Shown: positions 15,396 through 24,876, numbered from the stretch's first letter. The stretch: DNA of 64,000 nucleotides from Rikenellaceae bacterium (GCA_017442365.1 JAFRZW010000001.1:1-64000); one strand, 5' to 3'. The notes: generated by a model from the letters alone, not told the origin. A program made the numbers and translations.

Positions 15396-16394
15396 ATGGG
15401 ATTATTCGATTTTTTCAAGAAGAAAAAGGCCGAAGAGCAGGCCGCGGCACCCGAAACCGCAGCCGCCGAGCGCGAAGAACTTAACGCAGGACTCGAAAAG
15501 ACCAAGCAGGGTCTGTTCAGCAAGTTGGCACGCGCCGTGGCGGGTCGCTCGAAGGTCGATGACGATATGCTCGATGAGTTGGAGGAGATCCTGATCACCT
15601 CGGACGTGGGCGTCGAAACAACCGTAAAAATCATTCGCCGTATCGAGGAGCGCGTGGCTCGCGACAAGTATATGAATGCCGCTGAGCTTCAATTGATTCT
15701 GCGCGACGAGATCGCTCTGCTGCTCGAAGAGAATCACGGCAACGACTCTACTTTCGGGCTCGACGCAAAGGAGGGAGAGCCCTATGTTGTAATGGTCGTG
15801 GGCGTCAATGGCGCAGGCAAAACCACTACCATCGGCAAGCTCGCTGCACAGCTCCGCAAGGCGGGCAAGAAGGTCTACATCGGTGCGGCGGATACCTTCC
15901 GCGCGGCGGCGATCGACCAGCTGGGCGTGTGGGCCGAGCGTGCCGGAGCGACAATGATTCGCCAAGAGATGGGCTCGGATCCCGCTTCTGTGGCCTTCGA
16001 TACGCTCAAATCGGCAAAGGCAAACGGTGCAGACGTGGTGCTGATCGACACCGCAGGTCGTCTGCACAACAAGATCGGTCTGATGAACGAGCTGACCAAA
16101 ATCCGCAACGTGATGGCAAAGGTGATCCCCGACGCTCCGCACGAAGTGATGCTCGTGCTGGACGGCTCGACGGGCCAGAACGCCTTTGAGCAGGCTCGTC
16201 AGTTTACTCAGGCGACAAAGGTTACATCGCTGGCAATCACCAAGTTGGACGGCACGGCAAAGGGTGGCGTTGTGATCGGCATTAGCGATCAGTTCCACGT
16301 TCCGGTGCGCTACATCGGCATTGGCGAGGGTATCGACCAACTGAAAATTTTCGACCGCCGCGAGTTTGTCGACGCTCTGTTTGGGGATAAATAG
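15396..16394 (+). CDS. ftsY: Signal recognition particle receptor FtsY
   Basis: 332 residues. A short basic/acidic N-terminal A-region (FDFFKKKKAEEQ ...) is followed by the four-helix N domain and the GTPase G domain. Visible GTPase motifs: GVNGAGKTTTIGKLAAQL (P-loop), DTFRAAAIDQL, DTAGRLHNK (G3), TKLDGTAKGG (G4) and YIGIGEGIDQL (closing loop). FtsY binds the SRP-ribosome complex at the inner membrane and hands it to SecYEG. The A-region is short, as usual in Bacteroidota. First gene of a run with the DUF4919 gene and rimO. Confidence 0.97.
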   Translation: MGLFDFFKKKKAEEQAAAPETAAAEREELNAGLEKTKQGLFSKLARAVAGRSKVDDDMLDELEEILITSDVGVETTVKIIRRIEERVARDKYMNAAELQLILRDEIALLLEENHGNDSTFGLDAKEGEPYVVMVVGVNGAGKTTTIGKLAAQLRKAGKKVYIGAADTFRAAAIDQLGVWAERAGATMIRQEMGSDPASVAFDTLKSAKANGADVVLIDTAGRLHNKIGLMNELTKIRNVMAKVIPDAPHEVMLVLDGSTGQNAFEQARQFTQATKVTSLAITKLDGTAKGGVVIGISDQFHVPVRYIGIGEGIDQLKIFDRREFVDALFGDK

Positions 16395-16416
16395 TATCAT
16401 TAAGCAAGTAAAAGTT

Positions 16417-17220
16417 ATGAGCCGAATTCTAATTACAGCCTGCGTAGTCATTTTTACGACGAGTGCACTTTTTGCTCAACAACCGACGGCAGATAGCATT
16501 GCAACGGAGCCTAAACAAGCACGATGGGCCAATGTAATCGAGGGAGATAGTTTGCTTGCACTTGCAGGCGCAAATGGGAAACTTGATTATGCAGTTTTCG
16601 GTCAGGTCGCTCGCAACGATGAGCAGTACAACGCATTGGTTGCTCGTTTTGAAAACTTAGATGGGAAGTTTGAGTTGTCCGATATCTTTGTACTTTATTA
16701 TGGACAAGCCTTTCGTGATGATTTTGCAGGAGGACACATCTCAGGTGTCATAACGCCTGAAACATCAGATTTTGAGGCTGCTTATAATGAATGTTGCCAA
16801 AAATTGGCAAAGTCTCCCACATCATTACGGTTGCTTGGTGAGGCGGGTATGTTGGCTCACAAACTCAATTTGCCCGAAGAAGTTGCAAAAAAATACCGTA
16901 TTCGCTACCTGTTAATAAGAGAGGTGATAACGCTGACGGGTGATGGTACATTCGATCAACCTTACAAAGTCGTTCACATCAGCGATGAGTATGAGATTTT
17001 GTTCAGTCTGCTTGGGGCAAATTCAATCGTCACACAAGGCGTTGCAAGTGGAACTACCATAATGGATCGAATTACTTACACGATAAAAAGTGCAACAACC
17101 GATCCCGCAACGAACGAGCAGCAACTCGAACAGCAAGATGCCTATTTTGATATAGAGTTGCCGATGGCCTATTTACAAAAGATGTTTTTGGGGAAGGTAA
17201 AAAGCGATGAAAAAAATTAA
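16417..17220 (+). CDS. DUF4919 family secreted protein
   Basis: 267 residues from ATG 16417, which begins a signal peptide (MSRILITACVVIFTTSALFA, then QQ). The body is helical with TPR-like spacing; FELSDIFVLYYGQAFRDDFAGG is the recognisable DUF4919 core. DUF4919 proteins are found in Bacteroidota and have no known function. The AT-richer, less biased codons differ from ftsY and rimO on either side. It overlaps rimO by 14 bases (17207-17220), suggesting coupled translation. A later insertion between ftsY and rimO is possible, since these two are often closer. Confidence 0.75.
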   Translation: MSRILITACVVIFTTSALFAQQPTADSIATEPKQARWANVIEGDSLLALAGANGKLDYAVFGQVARNDEQYNALVARFENLDGKFELSDIFVLYYGQAFRDDFAGGHISGVITPETSDFEAAYNECCQKLAKSPTSLRLLGEAGMLAHKLNLPEEVAKKYRIRYLLIREVITLTGDGTFDQPYKVVHISDEYEILFSLLGANSIVTQGVASGTTIMDRITYTIKSATTDPATNEQQLEQQDAYFDIELPMAYLQKMFLGKVKSDEKN

Positions 17221-18505
17221 CGTAGTAACGCTCGGTTGTTCGAAAAATACGGTCGATTCGGAGCACCTCGCAGCCCAACTCGCTGCGGCGGGATACCAGA
17301 TTGTCTTCGACAGCAACCGCACCGACGCCAAAGTCGTGGTGATCAATACGTGCGGATTTATCGGCGACGCCAAGCAGGAGTCGATCGACACGATTCTGCG
17401 TTTCGCCGCCGCAAAAGAGCAGGGATTGATCGAACGATTGTTTGTAATCGGCTGCCTCAGTGAGCGTTACGCCGACGAGTTGCGTGCCGAGATTCCCGAA
17501 GTCGATGACTATTTCGGTGCGCGCGATATGCAGGGCATTGCACGTGTGCTGTGCGCTGCGGGCGACCCCGACACCTCGACCGAGCGTCTGACCTCGACCC
17601 CGAAACACTACGCATACCTGAAAATTGCCGAGGGCTGTAATTGGCATTGCGGCTACTGCGCCATTCCGCTGATTCGCGGTCCACACCGCTCGGTACCGAT
17701 GGAGCGTTGCGTCGAGGAGGCGGAGCGATTGGCAGCGCAGGGCGTGCGTGAGTTGATCGTAATCGCCCAAGATACAACCTATTACGGTCGCGATCTGTAT
17801 GGTCGTCGTGCTTTGGCCGAGTTGCTCGAAAAGTTGTGCAAGATCGAAGGCATCGAGTGGATTCGACTGCACTACGCCTACCCTACCGACTTTCCGCAGG
17901 ACGTGATCGAGGTGATGGCACGCGAGAAGAAGATCTGCCCCTACCTCGATATTCCGTTCCAGCACATCTCGGATCACCAGCTGACGTTGATGAAGCGTCG
18001 CCACACGAAGGCCGACGCATACGCGCTCATCGAGCGTCTGCGCGCGGCGGTGCCCGATTTGGCTCTGCGCACCACACTTTTGGTGGGTTATCCCGACGAG
18101 ACGGAGGAGGATTTCGAGGAGTTGATGGAGTTTGTCGAGAAGGTCCGATTCGAGCGTCTGGGCGTCTTCCCCTACTCGGAGGAGGAGGGCACGTTCTCGG
18201 CTCGTGAGCTGCAAGACAATGTACCTGAGGAGGTTAAGCAGGAGCGCGTCGATCGTATTATGGCTCTGCAAAATCGCATTTCGCTCGAAAAGAATCAGGA
18301 TCGTGTGGGTCAGTGCGAGCAGGTGATTGTCGATTCGCGCCAAGGCGATTGGTACGTTGCTCGCGGTCGCTACGACTCGCCCGAGGTCGATCAAGAGATC
18401 TTGATTCCCGCCTCGGAACGCCAACTCAGACGCGGCAAGATCTACACGGTCGAGATCACGGGCGCCGAAGAGTATGACCTCTACGCGAGCGTGGTCGCAA
18501 AATAA
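17207..18505 (+). CDS. rimO: Ribosomal protein S12 methylthiotransferase
   Basis: 432 residues, full length. Three domains are visible: an N-terminal UPF0004 domain with cluster Cys in VVTLGCSKNTVDSE, NTCGFIGDAK and VIGCLSERY; the radical-SAM domain with CNWHCGYCAIPLIRG (CxxxCxxC); and a C-terminal TRAM domain (VDSRQGDWYVARGRYDSPEV ...). The enzyme adds a methylthio group to an Asp of ribosomal protein S12 using two 4Fe-4S clusters and SAM. CSKNTVDSE separates RimO from MiaB. The start at 17207 lies within the 3' end of the DUF4919 gene. Confidence 0.96.
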   Translation: MKKINVVTLGCSKNTVDSEHLAAQLAAAGYQIVFDSNRTDAKVVVINTCGFIGDAKQESIDTILRFAAAKEQGLIERLFVIGCLSERYADELRAEIPEVDDYFGARDMQGIARVLCAAGDPDTSTERLTSTPKHYAYLKIAEGCNWHCGYCAIPLIRGPHRSVPMERCVEEAERLAAQGVRELIVIAQDTTYYGRDLYGRRALAELLEKLCKIEGIEWIRLHYAYPTDFPQDVIEVMAREKKICPYLDIPFQHISDHQLTLMKRRHTKADAYALIERLRAAVPDLALRTTLLVGYPDETEEDFEELMEFVEKVRFERLGVFPYSEEEGTFSARELQDNVPEEVKQERVDRIMALQNRISLEKNQDRVGQCEQVIVDSRQGDWYVARGRYDSPEVDQEILIPASERQLRRGKIYTVEITGAEEYDLYASVVAK

Positions 18506-18517
18506 GAGCGAACGAAA

Positions 18518-18549
18518 TTTGTAAGTTTCAGCAAAATTTACTACCTTTG
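18518..18549 (+). promoter_or_regulatory. Consensus promoter of the zapA pair
   Basis: TTTG at 18518-18521, 20-base spacer, TACCTTTG at 18542-18549: near-perfect Bacteroidota promoter, 31 bases before the first gene. Confidence 0.8.
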
Positions 18550-18579
18550 AGGTTGAAAAGCTAAATATATACCCGAAAA

Positions 18580-18867
18580 ATGGCAAACAAAAGCATTATC
18601 GAAGGCATCGAGAAGAAGGTTGCGCGACTCATCGAGCAGCACGATCGCCTCAAACGACAGGCCGCAGAGTTGCAGGCCGAGCGCGATAAGCTCGTGGCTA
18701 AAAATCGGGAACTTACGAACAAATTGGCCGAGGCCGAGCGCCGTATCTCAATGCTCGAACTGAGCGAGGGTCTGGCAGGTAATGCGGCTAATAAAAAGCA
18801 GGCAAAAGCGCGCGTCAATCGTCTTATGCGGGAGATCGACCGTTGCATTGCCCTACTGAACAAATAA
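18580..18867 (+). CDS. Coiled-coil protein upstream of zapA (ZapB-like candidate)
   Basis: 95 residues, almost wholly predicted coiled coil (about 5-70: IEKKVARLIEQHDRLKRQ ... LTNKLAEAERRISMLEL). A helical basic C-terminus follows. No catalytic motif. It is 13 bases upstream of zapA with a shared promoter, an arrangement conserved in Bacteroidota. By position and shape it could be a Z-ring associated coiled-coil partner, as ZapB is for ZapA in E. coli. That is an analogy, not homology I can show. Confidence 0.7.
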   Translation: MANKSIIEGIEKKVARLIEQHDRLKRQAAELQAERDKLVAKNRELTNKLAEAERRISMLELSEGLAGNAANKKQAKARVNRLMREIDRCIALLNK

Positions 18868-18880
18868 CGAATAAACGAAG

Positions 18881-19177
18881 ATGTCGAAACAATCGATAAC
18901 GCTGAAAATTGCCGGTAAGCAGTACCCACTGAGCGTCGATGCGCGTCAGGAGGAGTTGTATCGCTTGGCCGAACGCGAAATCAACGAACGATTTAGCCGC
19001 ATTGAGAGGGCTAAGTTCAAGGATTTCAAGCGCGAAGACTGCTTGGCGTTGGCCGCTTTGCAGATCAGTTTCGACTTTATTGAAACGCGCCTCAGCCGCT
19101 CGCTCGGCGACGAACAAGTGGAGCAGCTGGCCGAACTCGACTCGAAGTTGGATCAATATTTGAATCAACTCGATTAG
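18881..19177 (+). CDS. zapA: Cell division protein ZapA
   Basis: 98 residues, usual length. The N-terminal globular part SKQSITLKIAGKQYPLSV and the motif RQEELYRLAEREINERF match ZapA. The C-terminal half is a coiled coil (QISFDFIETRLSRSL ... AELDSKLDQYL). ZapA is a cytosolic tetramer that cross-links FtsZ filaments at the division site. Its place before a 6S-like RNA recalls the E. coli zapA-ssrS arrangement; rny follows. Confidence 0.9.
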   Translation: MSKQSITLKIAGKQYPLSVDARQEELYRLAEREINERFSRIERAKFKDFKREDCLALAALQISFDFIETRLSRSLGDEQVEQLAELDSKLDQYLNQLD

Positions 19178-19179
19178 GG

Positions 19180-19227
19180 TTTGACAACGCGATTACGTAA
19201 CCTCCAAAGGCGGAGTGCGTAGTCAAA
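19180..19227 (+). other. Hairpin after zapA
   Basis: TTTGAC (19180-19185) pairs with GTCAAA (19222-19227), with inner TACG/CGTA and CTCC/GGAG pairs. There is no T run, so it is not a classical terminator; it may protect the mRNA 3' end. The stretch 19228-19326 shows nothing else except TTCTTTG at 19296-19302, a weak -7 element for the following RNA. Confidence 0.4.
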
Positions 19228-19326
19228 TTGCGATGGCGACGAGGTGATATATTAGATGGGTAATGCGTTGAGAATTAACACAAACGCCCAACAAGTTCTT
19301 TGAACATACGACACAAAATTGGAATA

Positions 19327-19545
19327 TCCCGCATAGATTCCTTATAAGCTTTGCGAAACTGAACACTTTTTACATTGAGGATAACTCGGCCTTTCAAAAA
19401 CAGGCCTTAACCGCGCTTCGGCTCGGTGTATCTGAGGATACCGTTGGACGTTTGCGATCGGATTTTGTCGGAGCCCTCACACCTGACTTATCTTTGCAGA
19501 TTCGTCAAACAAGATTAGGAATCTCTATGCGGGACTTTTTTTTTT
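19327..19545 (+). ncRNA. ssrS: 6S RNA candidate
   Basis: A roughly 210-base gene-free unit between zapA and rny. Its ends pair: TCCCGCATAGATTCC from 19327 with the complementary AGGAATCTCTATGCGGGA (19517-19534, one mismatch), followed by a run of ten T (19536-19545). A long closing stem, length near 200, and a terminator directly on the stem are what is expected of 6S RNA, which sequesters housekeeping RNA polymerase. Position after zapA agrees with gamma-proteobacterial ssrS. The central bubble was not modelled, so the family call is inferential. Confidence 0.65.
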
Positions 19546-19596
19546 GCAACAAACTATAAAACAAATACTTAAACCAATAAACACAAAAAAATAACA

Positions 19597-21150
19597 ATGA
19601 GCACAAGTATCGTAATACTGATCGCCGCTCTGGCCGCTGTGGTTGCCGTAGGTTGCTACATCTTGGTTACAAATTTCGTTACCAAGAACACAATCCGCAC
19701 GCGCCGCGAGGCAGCCATCAAAGAGGCTGAGGCTGAGGGCGAAATGATAAAGAAGGAGAAGATTCTTCAAGCAAAGGAGAAGTTCATTCAGCTCAAAAGC
19801 GACTACGACCGTCAGGTCAATGAGCGCAACGCTAAACTCAAAGAGCGTGAGCAGGCTATCCGCCAAAATGAGAACTCGATCAAGGAGCAGCAGAAGGATC
19901 TCGAACGTAAGCACAACGAGTCGAACCGATTGAAGGAGCAGCTCGAAAACCAACTCGCAGCACTCGATCGCAAGAAGGAAGATGTCGAGCGTATGATGCG
20001 CGAGCAGAACGCACGCTTGGAGCAGATCAGCGGTATGAGCAGCGAGGAGGCCAAGAATATTCTGATCGAGAATATGAAGTCCGAGGCTAAGGCCGACGCG
20101 ATGACCTACATCAACGAGACCATCGAGGAGGCTAAGATGAGCGCTAACAAGGAGGCAAAACGCATTGTCGTTCAGACGATTCAGCGCGTTGCTACCGAGA
20201 CCGCAATCGAGAACTCGGTAACGGTTTTCAACATCGATAGCGACGAAGTGAAGGGTCGTATCATCGGCCGCGAGGGTCGTAACATTCGCGCATTGGAGGC
20301 CGCTACGGGCATCGAGATCATCGTCGATGACACCCCCGAGGCAATCATTCTGTCGGGTTTCGATCCCGTTCGCCGCGAAATCGCACGACTGGCTCTGCAT
20401 CAGCTGGTTACCGACGGTCGTATCCACCCCGCACGTATCGAGGAGGTTGTTGCGAAGGTACAGAAGCAGATCGAGGAGGAGATCGTCGAGGTGGGTAAGC
20501 GCACCACAATCGACCTGGGTATTCACGGTCTGCACCCCGAATTGATCCGTCTGATCGGTAAGATGAAGTACCGCTCGTCGTATGGTCAGAATCTGTTGCA
20601 GCACTCGCGCGAAACGGCCAATATGGCGGGTATTATGGCTGCCGAGTTGGGTCTGAACCCGAAGTTGGCTCGCCGCGCAGGTCTGTTGCACGATATCGGC
20701 AAGGTACCCGATGATGAACCCGAACTGCCGCACGCAATTATCGGTATGAAGTTGGCCGAGAAATATAAGGAGAAACCCGACGTTTGCAACGCCATCGGTG
20801 CGCACCACGACGAGGCTGAGATGACCTCGCTCTACGCTCCGATTGTGCAGGTTTGCGACGCGATTTCGGGCGCACGTCCCGGTGCTCGCCGCGAGGTTGT
20901 GGAGTCGTACATCAAGCGTTTGAAGGAGATGGAGGATATCGCTCTGTCGTACCCCGGTGTGATGAAGACCTACGCAATTCAGGCAGGTCGCGAGCTGCGC
21001 GTGATTGTTGGCGCCGACAAGCTCTCGGATCAGGAGTCGGATCAGCTCTCGCACGATATCGCAAAGAAGATTCAGGACGAGATGACCTATCCCGGTCAGG
21101 TGAAGATCACCGTAATCCGCGAAACACGCTCGGTCAGCTACGCAAAGTAG
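19597..21150 (+). CDS. rny: Ribonuclease Y
   Basis: 517 residues, full length. Domains in order: N-terminal membrane helix (about 3-25, [19 protein letters not shown]); a long charged coiled coil (30-200); a KH RNA-binding domain ([19 protein letters not shown]); and an HD domain with [18 protein letters not shown] and GLLHDIGK holding the metal-binding His/Asp. RNase Y is a membrane-bound endonuclease that starts mRNA decay. It begins 51 bases after the 6S-like terminator, so it needs its own promoter or read-through. A terminator follows at 21173-21209. Confidence 0.97.
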   Translation: MSTSIVILIAALAAVVAVGCYILVTNFVTKNTIRTRREAAIKEAEAEGEMIKKEKILQAKEKFIQLKSDYDRQVNERNAKLKEREQAIRQNENSIKEQQKDLERKHNESNRLKEQLENQLAALDRKKEDVERMMREQNARLEQISGMSSEEAKNILIENMKSEAKADAMTYINETIEEAKMSANKEAKRIVVQTIQRVATETAIENSVTVFNIDSDEVKGRIIGREGRNIRALEAATGIEIIVDDTPEAIILSGFDPVRREIARLALHQLVTDGRIHPARIEEVVAKVQKQIEEEIVEVGKRTTIDLGIHGLHPELIRLIGKMKYRSSYGQNLLQHSRETANMAGIMAAELGLNPKLARRAGLLHDIGKVPDDEPELPHAIIGMKLAEKYKEKPDVCNAIGAHHDEAEMTSLYAPIVQVCDAISGARPGARREVVESYIKRLKEMEDIALSYPGVMKTYAIQAGRELRVIVGADKLSDQESDQLSHDIAKKIQDEMTYPGQVKITVIRETRSVSYAK

Positions 21151-21172
21151 GCCGCAGCAAGACTATCGCACA

Positions 21173-21209
21173 AACAGTCCCTAACGAACACTCGTTAGGG
21201 GCTGTTTTT
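21173..21209 (+). terminator. Terminator after rny
   Basis: AACAGTCCCTAACGA pairs with TCGTTAGGGGCTGTT over a four-base loop, then T run. It lies between convergent rny and murA and may work in both directions. Confidence 0.9.
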
Positions 21210-21278
21210 ATACTGACGCCAACACACTTACTGAGTGGCAGATACGTTACGCAGAATAGGTCATAATCGGCCCGTCGG

Positions 21279-22589
21279 CTACTCGTCGCGGCGGATAATC
21301 TTGGCGCCGAGAGCGTTCAGACGACCGTCGATATCCTTGTAACCGCGGTCGATCTGCTCGATGTTCTGGATAATGCTGCGACCATCGGCATTGAGGGCGG
21401 CAATCAGCAGCGCCACTCCCGCACGAATATCGGGCGACGACATTCGTGTTGGACGCAGACGGTGGTCGTGATCCAGACCGATGACCGTCGCACGGTGGGG
21501 GTCGCACAAGATGATCTTGGCTCCCATATCGATCAGTTTATCAACGAAGAACAGACGCGATTCGAACATCTTCTGGTGGATCAGCACCTCGCCACGCGCC
21601 TGCGTCGCCACAACCAAAAATACCGACAGCAGGTCGGGCGTCAGACCCGGCCACGGAGCGTCGGCAATGGTCATAATCGAGCCGTCGATAAAGCTCTCAA
21701 TACGGTAGTGATCCTGCTTGGGAATATAGAGGTCGTCGCCACGCTGCTCCATTGCGATACCCATTCGACGGAACTGCGCGGGAATGATTCCGAGATTCTC
21801 GTACGACACATTTTTGATCGTGATTTCCGACTTGGTCATCGCTGCCAGACCGATAAAACTACCAACCTCGATCATATCGGGCAACATCGTATGCTCGGTT
21901 CCGCCCAATGCCTCAACGCCCTCAATCACAAGCAGATTCGATGCAATGCCCGAGATCTTTGCGCCCATACGGTTGAGCATCTTGCAGAGCTGTTGCAGAT
22001 ATGGCTCGCACGCAGCGTTGTAGATCGTGGTCTTGCCCTTAGCCAGCACAGCCGCCATCACGATATTGGCGGTACCCGTTACCGAGGCCTCGTCGAGCAA
22101 CATATAGCACCCCTGCAAGCGCTCGGCCTCGACCGCAAAGAACTCCTCGCCCGCGTCGAAATTGAACTTGGCGCCGAGCTTCTGGAAGCCGATAAAGTGG
22201 GTGTCGAGGCGACGACGACCGATCTTGTCGCCACCGGGTTTGGGAATGTAGCCGACGCCAAAGCGAGCGAGCAGCGGACCGATCAACATCACCGAGCCAC
22301 GCAGACGCGCCGCACGACGACGATAGTCGTCCGATTTGAGGTATTCGAGATCTATGTTTTTTGCTTGGAACGAGTATGTATCCTCGGCAAGTTGCTCGAC
22401 CTCGGAGCCCATACACTTCAAGAGTTCGATCAGTTGTTGCACGTCGAGGATCTGCGGCACGTTCTTGACGATGATCTTCTCTTCGGTCAGGAGCGTCGCG
22501 CAAAGTATTTGCAGTGCCTCATTTTTAGCACCTTGCGGGGTGATTTCGCCACTAAGGGTTCGACCACCGTGAACTTCAAAAACAGCCAT
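21279..22589 (-). CDS. murA: UDP-N-acetylglucosamine 1-carboxyvinyltransferase with Asp for catalytic Cys
   Basis: 436 residues, full length, two inside-out alpha/beta domains of the EPSP synthase fold. It transfers enolpyruvate from PEP to UDP-GlcNAc, the first committed step of peptidoglycan synthesis. Recognisable: GAKNEALQILCATLLT (substrate Lys/Asn), RAARLRGSVMLIGPLLARFG, and ADAPWPGLTPDLLSVF. The active-site loop reads PKPGGDKIGRRRLDTH, so Asp121 stands where E. coli has Cys115 (GGCAIG). Asp at this position is known to keep activity but prevent alkylation by fosfomycin, as in mycobacteria and chlamydiae. Confidence 0.96.
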   Translation of the reverse strand: MAVFEVHGGRTLSGEITPQGAKNEALQILCATLLTEEKIIVKNVPQILDVQQLIELLKCMGSEVEQLAEDTYSFQAKNIDLEYLKSDDYRRRAARLRGSVMLIGPLLARFGVGYIPKPGGDKIGRRRLDTHFIGFQKLGAKFNFDAGEEFFAVEAERLQGCYMLLDEASVTGTANIVMAAVLAKGKTTIYNAACEPYLQQLCKMLNRMGAKISGIASNLLVIEGVEALGGTEHTMLPDMIEVGSFIGLAAMTKSEITIKNVSYENLGIIPAQFRRMGIAMEQRGDDLYIPKQDHYRIESFIDGSIMTIADAPWPGLTPDLLSVFLVVATQARGEVLIHQKMFESRLFFVDKLIDMGAKIILCDPHRATVIGLDHDHRLRPTRMSSPDIRAGVALLIAALNADGRSIIQNIEQIDRGYKDIDGRLNALGAKIIRRDE

Positions 22590-22660
22590 AAAAAGGGGTT
22601 TCGCTAAATTATTTTGTCAAATGTAACAAAAAATTTCGAATCGACCAAAATCGCCCCCCA

Positions 22661-22701
22661 CGAAAAAACAAGTGCCCCACGTCATCACGACGGAGGGCAC
22701 T
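22661..22701 (-). terminator. Terminator of the fimbrillin-like operon
   Basis: On the minus strand AGTGCCC (22701-22695) pairs with GGGCACT (22677-22671), followed by TGTTTTTTCG. A second, weaker hairpin closer to the gene is at 22784-22810 (AGTCCC/GGGACT). Confidence 0.75.
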
Positions 22702-22783
22702 CTTCAAAAATTCAAACTTATGAGTAGTGTTAACTATTTAGTTCCGATAGTTAATCGAAAACTCTTTATAAAGTTTTGTTTGC

Positions 22784-22810
22784 AGTCCCCCGCCCTTGTG
22801 GCGAGGGACT
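22784..22810 (-). terminator. First hairpin after the fimbrillin-like gene
   Basis: On the minus strand AGTCCC(TCGCC) pairs with (GGGCG)GGGACT around a short loop. The T content behind it is poor, so it may act as a 3' end stabiliser. Confidence 0.5.
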
Positions 22811-22851
22811 TGCGCTTGAAGAAAACTAAATGTGTGAAGTATGAGTATAAA

Positions 22852-24837
22852 TTATTTATTCAAGTAGTTAGCCTTGAACTCGTCGAGCGTCATCTCCAAG
22901 TCAGCGCCATCGGTGCCCTGACCTTCGAGAATTACGGTGCCAACAGTTGCACCCTCCTCGATAGTTACGCGCGAGAAGTTGGTAAAGGGCTGACCGAATT
23001 TCAGAGTATTAACGGTTGCGCCAGCCTTAACCTCAATCTTGGTTGCATAAGTATCCTTCGAGGTGTACGAGCCATTACCACGAGCGTACAAAGTACCAAC
23101 GGTAGCGTCCTCAACGATAACACCATTATCCTTCTTCGCGATATAGAGAGCAATAGTTGTAATCGAGCCAATCTCAGCACCACCCTTGAAGGTGTATTTC
23201 GAATGCTCCCAACCATAGATATTGCCAACCTTACCGCCGTTGATAGTTACCTTAGCGCTATTGTCGCCGGCCAAGTCGTAAATAGGAATACCAACCAAGT
23301 CCTCACGGGTAGCAACGTCGTCCGATGCAACAGTACCGGTTACCTGGCAGTTATTCAGGACAGCAGTACCATAGCACATTACAGCTGCACCAATACCACC
23401 TGCAACAGCAGAATTCTTGCCCAGATAGGGAATAATCTTACCATCGATAACGGTTACTTCATTCCACTCAGTGTTAAAGTTAGTCTGCTCTGACGATTCG
23501 CCCTCAACAGCACCCGTAGCACCTGCGTTGCCAATATAAACACCCATAGTGTTGCAACGGAACTTACCTTCAATATTAAGATTATTTACGGTTACTTTTG
23601 CGGGGGTTACACCCTTGATACCGCCCGACAAAGTCACGAAGTTGTTGATAATGTAAGTGGGGAAACCACTCTCCTCGTTAGGCTCAGCCCAGAAAGTAAT
23701 CGTGTTACCCTTAATGTTAGATGCCGACGGATCATAATGGGGAAGACCGTGACCATTGATTACAAACTCGGTTACATCACGAGCAGGGGTTTCGAAAATA
23801 TAGTCAAATGCGGTCTGATAGGGGAAACCCTGATTGTTGCAGTTCACAATATCTGCGATCAGAGCCTTCGGGGTCTTCATCGAGTTCTTGATTAAGATAG
23901 TGGTCTTGGTGCCCTCCTCGATCTCCTCATACCAATCGAAAGTGCCGTCGAATTTCAGATCGAGAGTTACGTTGAACTCCATATACTTGCTACGTGCAAC
24001 CTCATAACCTGTGGGAACGGTAACGTTGCAATCAAATGCGTCGTTCGAGCAGTCGAAGCTCAGAGTCAGATCGTCTGCTGCATAGGTACCTGCGGGGATA
24101 GCGATAATGAAAGTCTTGTACTCGGGGGTCATCTTACCAACCTCCTCGCAACCGCTCAGAGTGATCGACTTGGTTGCGTTGTTATCTTCAACAACCTTTG
24201 CGGTGAAATCGTCGTTACCTGCGTCAACAACAACGCGACCAGCCAGATAATTGTTCTTCGACTCAACCTTGATCGAATTCAGATAGAACTCATCAGCCCA
24301 ATCAGCGGTGGTGCGAACATTAACCTTAATCAACGCGCACGAATTCTTGAAGTGGAAAACCTTGTCCATCGAAGGAATGGTCGAGGTCATAATTGCGTAG
24401 TCCAGACCAGCCTTGCTTGCATCGTGTACCTGCTCAGCCTCCAACTGTGCAACTACCGAGTAGAATGCACCATTAACGAATGCCAAGTGGTTAGCCGTGC
24501 TGTAAGGGAATACAGCGTAGTGGCGATCCCAAACCGAAGGAGTCGGGCTACCGGTAGGAGCATCGGGCTTGCTAACGAAGTTCAGATCGGTCAGAATTAC
24601 GTCCGAATCCTCAGCCTCATACATACGGTTACGATCGTCGAATGCGAAAACCGACACCTTGTCGCCAGCCTCCCATCGATAGTAGTTGTCTTCACCGAGA
24701 TAAACGCGAGTCTCCTCGGTGTCAAAAGTCGCCTTGAACTCGGGCTCGTTCAGAGCCTCCTTGATCCCTGCGGGATCGTTCTGGCAACCTACGAACATCG
24801 CTGCCATAGCAACAATGCCTAAGAAAAATCTTTTCAT
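22852..24837 (-). CDS. Fimbrillin-family-like surface lipoprotein
   Basis: 661 residues. Lipoprotein signal MKRFFLGIVAMAAMFVGC with lipidated Cys18, then N-terminal FimA/Mfa-like features: EPEFKATFDTEETRVYLGEDN, YRWEAGDKVSVF and HYAVFPYS. The second half (about 320-640) is beta-rich with parallel-helix-like repeats (TVNNLNIEG, VTINGGKVGNIYGW, ATVGTLYARGNGSY, TVNTLKFGQ). Bacteroidales fimbrillin-like lipoproteins are exported to the cell surface, some being polymerised after Rgp/Kgp-type cleavage. The repeat domain would suit a tip or adhesin subunit. Codon use is T-rich, as in strongly expressed genes. It is preceded by a 55-residue peptide gene on the same transcript. Confidence 0.72.
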   Translation of the reverse strand: MKRFFLGIVAMAAMFVGCQNDPAGIKEALNEPEFKATFDTEETRVYLGEDNYYRWEAGDKVSVFAFDDRNRMYEAEDSDVILTDLNFVSKPDAPTGSPTPSVWDRHYAVFPYSTANHLAFVNGAFYSVVAQLEAEQVHDASKAGLDYAIMTSTIPSMDKVFHFKNSCALIKVNVRTTADWADEFYLNSIKVESKNNYLAGRVVVDAGNDDFTAKVVEDNNATKSITLSGCEEVGKMTPEYKTFIIAIPAGTYAADDLTLSFDCSNDAFDCNVTVPTGYEVARSKYMEFNVTLDLKFDGTFDWYEEIEEGTKTTILIKNSMKTPKALIADIVNCNNQGFPYQTAFDYIFETPARDVTEFVINGHGLPHYDPSASNIKGNTITFWAEPNEESGFPTYIINNFVTLSGGIKGVTPAKVTVNNLNIEGKFRCNTMGVYIGNAGATGAVEGESSEQTNFNTEWNEVTVIDGKIIPYLGKNSAVAGGIGAAVMCYGTAVLNNCQVTGTVASDDVATREDLVGIPIYDLAGDNSAKVTINGGKVGNIYGWEHSKYTFKGGAEIGSITTIALYIAKKDNGVIVEDATVGTLYARGNGSYTSKDTYATKIEVKAGATVNTLKFGQPFTNFSRVTIEEGATVGTVILEGQGTDGADLEMTLDEFKANYLNK

Positions 24838-24876
24838 AGTGTTGTTTGTTTGATTAGTTATTAATTGTGTTAGTTA

